From Pycnopodia helianthoides (lineage: Eukaryota > Echinodermata > Asteroidea > Forcipulatida > Asteriidae): a DNA stretch of 64,000 nt. Where the stretch lies: NCBI GenBank assembly GCA_032158295.1, contig CM063255.1:3997501-4061500 (forward strand), given 5' to 3'. The notes beneath the pieces were generated by a model. That model searched no databases. It saw only the letters and a program-made list of their open reading frames with translations, and was not told the origin of the DNA. Every line of letters starts with the position of its first letter. Position 1 is the first letter of the stretch. The position numbers and the translations under genes are program-made. Shown piece by piece: positions 58,340-64,000 of this stretch.

Positions 58340-60178
58340 CCCTGCTTGTAGTCCTTTAGATGCGCCCTGTGGTTCTTAAAGTTCCCCACACTTTCTTTCC
58401 TCACTACGTGTCTCTAAAATTTCAGTTGTCTCTTTCTGGTTGCTACCAGCACCTTTTCTCTCAGTTCCCACCTTCCTTGAAAAACTTCTTCAGTTTTCAC
58501 GCGCTCCATCCTTGTTTCAAGTCCTTACTATGTGTGCACCTCTTTTGTTCTCAGGTCCACACTTTGTATGCAGCGTTTAAACACAAGACGACAACATTAG
58601 TAGACAAAGAGCCTATTCAACATAATGCAACACGGTGAAAGGTTTGGGAACAAAATCACACAATAAATTAATAAACACTATTGTTTTATAAAACTCGATA
58701 AGATGATAACGTATTTAGCTTAAAAGCAAGTACATAGACTACAAAGATATAGATACAAAATACATAGATACATAATGCATTTAACTTCTTAAGCAGCGAT
58801 TGTGGATAAATGTGTCACAAACCAAACATCTTGAGGAAATGTGCAACTTTGTTCTGGAGCTGACAGTAGTGGTTTTCTGGTGAGATTTTACTCGTGTGAT
58901 TTAGATATTAATTGATAGATTGATAAGTACCAATGCAGTGTTTAAAAAGAGCAATTCAACTCAACTATGTACTACATTTATTTAATTTCTGAACAGTACA
59001 TATCAGAATATTATGGAGGCAAGGTTTACAAAAAAGTGCCCTTAAAGAGAGAAATATAAATACATAAAAACATGTAAATAAGTAGTTAATTAATCAAGAC
59101 AAAAACAAAGATAAACGTGTTGGCAAATAACTTGACCAGAAATAAATTACAGACAGCTACGAAATCGTAAATCTGCAGAAGAGGAGGCGACTCTGGAGAA
59201 CTAACCGAATGGATAAAACGTTGCTCCATATTGGGAGATAAGAATGCTCTCGGAATGAGTTCTTCTGAAAAGAACTATTTTTTGATAATAGAAAGAAAAA
59301 AATAACTAGTCTATTGTTTTGATAAATGCCAGAACAATAACATTATCACTGAAGTTAATCGCGTTGAAAAACGATGACCAGGTTTTCATTCTAAACTAGC
59401 ACGTTGTCAAAAAGGAGCCGACAAGAAAAAAAAAGAGGTATAGAGAAAGAGAGAGATATAGGAAGAAAACAAGAAAGAAGAAAAAAAGACAGGGGGAAAC
59501 AAAAAACAGACTCCACTAATGTCCAATCTGTTTGAAGACTCAGGAACACTTGCAAACCACTCCTTCAATTAACGTCCGGAATAAACCAATTAAAAGAAGA
59601 AAAGATAGCTCAATATGTCCAAACCCCCCTTCTGTCACGGTCAGATTGGTTTTCACACATCCGGTGTTGTCTTGCGTAACTCACTTCTGAATATTAACCG
59701 AGCTCTTAGGAGGACGGACAGTCGGTTGACGCCGATTCTAGGCTGTTGGTAATCAAGAACTTCTTGTAAAAAACCGTGAATATGTGCCAGGGACTTTTTC
59801 TAATTAGCTGGGAGCTTTTGGAAGGACAGTCTCTGTTAATTCCTCTTTGTGTATTTCTTATGTCATTGTTGCTGTTGTATTATGCAAAGCTCAAATTCTG
59901 TGTACGTCGACCGTAATTGTTTGATTTGCCCAATTTACCGAACCACTGCAGGGTTTTCTAAAAAGAAAAATCGTAATTAGGTATTTTTAAAGTAAAACAC
60001 AGATAAATCGTTGAGCATTTACCCTCTTAGATAACAACAATTAAATAATAACAACAATTAAAATAGTTTTATATAGTTACATCTGCTTTCATCTAGATAA
60101 GGGCGCTGCTTTGTCGGCAAAAGATGACAAAGGCAAATACAAAATTAAAAATAATTGCATGAAAGTTTGAAACAATTT
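58340..60178. other. No gene recognised
   Basis: A purine-rich GAAAGAGAGAGA segment lies near 59445-59500. The plus-strand frame at 58360-58638 has no recognised domain. Confidence 0.35.
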
Positions 60179-60181
60179 AGT

Positions 60182-60522
60182 TTAAAGGCCCTGTACACTA
60201 TTGGTAAGATCGAAAAAAAAATGTTCACAGATTCACACATAACTAACATGATTTTAAAAAAGTAATGGTAGAAAGGGTTCCTTAAAATATTTCTGTCTAA
60301 AATGCTATCGTTTCTGAGAAACGAGTAAAACAATAGTAATTATCGCGCGCGATAATTTGATAAAACAGAAAACACATAAGATCTCTTTTCACTATTTTCT
60401 CGTGACCTCGATGACCAATTGAGCTCAAACTTTCACAGGTTTGTTTGTTCATGCATACGTTTAATCACACAAAATGTGGACACTGATTTTGAGCTGTTAC
60501 CAAAAGTGTACAATACCTTTAA
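60182..60522 (-). mobile_element. Family B element (copy 4)
   Basis: TTAAAGGCCCTGTACACTAT to AAAAGTGTACAATACCTTTAA-type ends at TTAA. The central palindrome is ATTATCGCGCGCGATAAT (about 60338), like copy 2 at 20214. Confidence 0.88.
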
Positions 60523-60533
60523 CAAAGCTATTC

Positions 60534-60937
60534 TTAAAGGGAAGGTATAGCCTTTTGGTAATCACTAATCAAATTAATGGCAATAAAAACTTACTTGGTT
60601 AGAAGTACAGCAGCTTTCGACAGTATAAAGTATTTTGAGAATCATTTCACTTCGGAGCAATGTCGTTGTGGAAAAATATATCAGTTTTTGTCAGAAAAAA
60701 AAAAAATGAATCTGAGAAGCTTTTCTGTCAGAAACGTTTCTCAGATTGTGTATTCCAAGTGCGGATTATCCTTCCTGCGTGGACGTAACCGCTCCGGATT
60801 TTCGGCGATATCTCAAAAAACGCTACCACCATTTGAAATAATATTTCCACAGCTTAGTTTTATTGTATATACCTACATTTATGTAGGATTAACACAATCG
60901 AACGGTTCCAAAAACCAAAGGTAAACGTTCCCTTTAA
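60534..60937 (-). mobile_element. Family D element (copy 6)
   Basis: TTAAAGGGAAGGTATAGCC to GGTAAACGTTCCCTTTAA with TTAA borders. GGATTTTCGGCGATATCTCA and CGCTACCACC are the reverse of the D interior. It begins 11 bp after a family B copy in the same orientation. Confidence 0.87.
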
Positions 60938-60939
60938 AT

Positions 60940-62320
60940 GAAGTGATAGTGTTCAAAAATCTTGAACCGAAGTTCAAATTTTCCACGGTCCAATTATAGA
61001 AACCAAGAAAGCTGTCAGACAAATATTAATATTCCGGACACCCGGAACTTTATCATATCCTGGGTCTACAACTTCGAAATGTGACAAATCTGACTTAAAC
61101 ACAACTGAATATACTTCTACTTCTTGGACTTGGAATTTGTTTGTCAACGTCATTGACACATGAACGGTGACAAAAATAGCACGCGTTGATGTTTGCCGAT
61201 GGATCTGGTTTCCCACAGAAAACTTTTGGGGATACAAAGAATTGGGGGAAAAAAATGTTGAAATGTAACCCAACACCAAACATTGCGAACTAAAACCCCT
61301 ACGCTGCCCTATTCAAGGTTTGCTCAATGACCATTCAAGGTTTGTTCGAGGAAATCATTGTGTCGGTAAATTGCCCGAGTCGAGATAACGTCCAACTATT
61401 GAGTGCGGAACGCGGGGTTTGTTTGTCCATATTTCCAAGTTTTAATTTCGCCGGAACCAAAGGGGGGCAAGGCCACGGAGTTGAATGAACTGAACTCCGC
61501 AATTACGTCGTTGGATCTGTGTGGGTGTCACGTGGACAGTGTACAATGGAGCTGATTTTATTTACAAGCCACCAAGTGGTAATGATAAAGAGAAGATTTC
61601 TAAACAAATCGTGAAAATAAAATAATAATAAGCAAATACATGGTTTTCTTTCGACAAATCGTTTTTTCCTTTTTATCAATTTATTTATTCAATGTTTTAT
61701 TTTGTTTTATGTTAGCTCGTTTTATGATGTATTATTATTATTTTTTTCTTTTGCTTTCGATTTGGAAGTGTAAAATATGAAAACAGTAATCCATCGTATA
61801 GCTGACAATATCACTTTCACTGTTACTGAAATATTAGTATACACCGTTGTTGTTTTTTTCAGAATGCACTCGAGAGTTTTGAGAGTCAATTCATTACCCC
61901 TTCACGCGATCAGATTTATAATTTGTGATTGGGAAAAAAAGACCTGGTTTTGCAATCGGTCCCCTCGGGGGGAAAGAGGAGCGAAGGACGGCAGTGATGA
62001 GCTCGATATTGATAGTCCCAAAAAATTCATTGCCGGTCCGCGGGGAGACCGGGATCATGTGGCAAATGGTGTTTGACAAATGAATAATTTAATGTTTATG
62101 AAGCCTTGGACAACATCACCAAAACTGGTCATCTAAGGCAATGTGGCTTTTGTGAAAGATTTATGTATGCACGAGAGCGAATCGTGCTCATACATTTTTA
62201 GTGACATTTGATGTTTTATTTACTTATTCGTAGTTAAAAAAAATAGGAAAAGGAATGTAACTGGATGCGAACACAAAACAAAATGATGTCATGCGGGGAC
62301 ATTGATCTCACAGAATGAAT
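60940..62320. other. No gene recognised
   Basis: Frames at 60974-61279 (minus) and 61777-62076 (plus) are moderately long but lack domains or splice support. T-rich tracts lie near 61735-61750. Confidence 0.35.
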
Positions 62321-63043
62321 CATTGTTAGAACTTAGGTTCAAATACGGGTTCTATTTTCCAGTTACTGATTGGCAAGTAAGTTCCCATGTTATTTTTACG
62401 AGGTCCATTGATCATTGATATAACTTAGGTTCAAATACGGGTTCTATTTTGCAGTTACTGATTGGCAAGTAAATTTCCATGTTATTTTTACGAGGTCTAT
62501 TGATCATTGTTAGAACTTAGGTTCAAATACGGGTTCTATTTTCCAGTTACTGATTGGCAAGTAAGTTCCCATGTTATTTTTTACGAGGTCCATTGATCAT
62601 TGGCAGAACTTAGGTTCAAATACGGGTTCTATTTTGCAGTTACTGATTGGCAAGTAAGTTCCCATGTTATGTTTACGAGGTCCACTGATCATTGATAGAA
62701 CTTAGGTTCAAATACGGGTTCTATTTTGCAGTTACTGATTGGCAAGTAAGTTCCCATGTTATTTTTACGAGGTCCATTGATCATTGATAGAACTTGGGTT
62801 CAAATACGGGTTCTATTTTGCAGTTACTGATTGGCAAGTGAGTTCCCATGTTATGTTTACGAGGTCCACTGATCATTGATAGAACTTAGGTTCAAATACG
62901 GGTTCTATTTTGCAGTTACTGATTGGCAAATAAGTTCCCATGTTATGTTTACGAGGTCCATTGATCATTGATAGAAGTTGGGGTTGAAGGTTCTATTTTG
63001 CAGTTACTGATTGGCAAGTTTCCAGGTTATTTTCACGAGGTCC
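62321..63043 (+). repeat. 92-bp tandem array, eight units
   Basis: Units start at 62321, 62413, 62505, 62598, 62690, 62782, 62874 and 62966, with a period of 92 (once 93). Each has AACTTAGGTTCAAATACGGG, TTCTATTTTGCAG (TTTTCCAG in units 1 and 3), TTACTGATTGGCAA, GTAAGTTCCCATG and ACGAGGTCCATTGATCATTG. The last unit is degraded. High identity points to recent expansion. Confidence 0.93.
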
Positions 63044-63049
63044 TGGTTT

Positions 63050-64000
63050 GAACAAGTAACTGGTTTACTTTTTGAGGTGAGACTTGGAGTGTAATTGTAG
63101 CTCTTCTGATTTTGTTTTTGTTTTTATTGTACTGTGTTGTTGGTTGATGAACTATATTTAATATGTCAGTGCTCTTGCACATCTGTGTCGATTGGTTTGT
63201 TTGCCTGTTTTATTGGGGGTTGTTTATTTATTTCATTTTTTTAAATTATTATTATTATTATAATTTGTTTTCATTGTTTGAGCATGATGGATTGTTAATT
63301 TTACCCTCACTTTTCGTTTTTCCTATCTTGTATCTTGACTTTTATTTTTAACAATCCTTTTATTTATAATTGTAAAGTGCCTATATACGCATTTTTATTA
63401 ATGGTGGTAATAATAATAATGCAAAATAATTCAAAATTGTAAAGCGCCATCATCTGTCTATAACAAAACATATTCAGAGGCGCTGAAAAAAATGAAAAAA
63501 AAAATACAAAATACTTAGTACTACAAATGCAAAGTATACTTAGGACCACAATTAAGTCAGCTGGTCAGAATAATTGTTTTTTATTATCATGAAGCAATAT
63601 TTCCCGAAAAATATAGCCCTTGGGAAAGCGCCTTGGACTTTTAACCACACCCAGTGGGTGGCGTGGATGGCTAGTGCGCAAAGCGCATAAGGGAGGTAAG
63701 TTGCGCCCCCCTTGTCACCCCCGCCCCCCACCCTGGGTTGTCCGCCTACGAGAGAGTTTCCACTCGCCTGGTAATATGCTCATTTGGTTTAGTGCATTTA
63801 TCTCAGACACTTCGTACTTGGACTGTCTAAACCTCCATCATTGCGGTAAAAAAAGGTAATATTTGCGATACAAAAAATGACATGCGAAAGCCGGTATAAG
63901 TCCGGTATTTATAGACATGAATATCGAACCAGATTCCTCAAACTCTAATCAGTTTTTAAGACTTCGAGATGGACGTTTGAAAAGGTTAAGACTCAATCGC
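63050..64000. other. No gene recognised; SINE/LINE tail-like traces
   Basis: ATTATTATTATTATAATTTG near 63246 and TTGTAAAGCGCCATCATCTG near 63436 resemble the GCGC-rich tails of SINEs elsewhere in the window. No exon was found. Confidence 0.35.

Noticed and set aside
62321..63043. CRISPR-like array
   Set aside because: The whole 92-bp unit repeats with no unique spacers, and the DNA is eukaryotic; it is a plain tandem repeat.

Overview
This is eukaryotic nuclear DNA, AT-rich, with no long open reading frame and a very high density of short dispersed repeats. The mix fits a marine invertebrate deuterostome, most likely an echinoderm such as a sea star. That guess rests on general familiarity with a tRNA-Leu-derived SINE, a GGGCCCAATTTC fold-back and a TIR of type CAGTGGCGTAACTAG; it is inference, not proof. 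I see no prokaryotic genes, rRNA genes or CRISPR arrays.

Gene content is minimal. The one convincing piece of a host gene is an exon on the minus strand at 12897-13136. It has a 3' splice acceptor, a short leader, and a start codon opening a 68-codon secreted-peptide precursor fragment (signal peptide, then a propeptide with a dibasic site), and it ends at a good GTGAGT donor. It looks like the first coding exon of a neuropeptide or hormone precursor; the mature peptide should lie in a later exon to the left. A 148-codon minus-strand frame at 35898-36344, a candidate CRE/TATA promoter near 35830, a GC-richer frame at 31663-31890 and a Lys-Pro-Glu-Pro repeat frame at 26360-26659 are possible but weak.

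Most recognisable sequence is mobile. Four related sets of roughly 340-400 bp elements, called A, B, C and D here, share TTAA at both ends, similar terminal inverted repeats (AAAGG... then TTGGTAA) and a common internal block after CCTGT. At least 18 whole or partial copies occur (A 10283, 11450, 15871, 38986, 46270, 50254; B 11964, 20214, 36531, 60182; C 7543, 29514, 33638; D 3276, 30681, 32227, 43323, 46441, 60534). A and B copies carry a perfect or near-perfect GC-rich palindrome in the middle that differs between subfamilies. A second set, E, has three copies with a TATAGAC TIR. Fold-backs of several kinds, tRNA-Leu SINEs, a decayed LINE at 16890-17880, pieces of other LINEs, and a family F with a hammerhead-like core complete the picture. 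One F copy is flanked by an exact 14-bp direct repeat.

Nested insertions give relative ages: a TTAA-flanked fold-back lies within an F copy at 13556-14076, a TTAA-flanked insert splits a D copy at 3276-3975, and A, D and E copies abut without spacer at 46270-47133. Tandem arrays include eight 92-bp units at 62321-63043, each with splice-acceptor and donor-like sequences around 14 nt, four 36-bp units at 35488, a long TTTG microsatellite at 38433, and interstitial telomere-like CCCTAA repeats at 52894. Large stretches between these landmarks show nothing I can identify.
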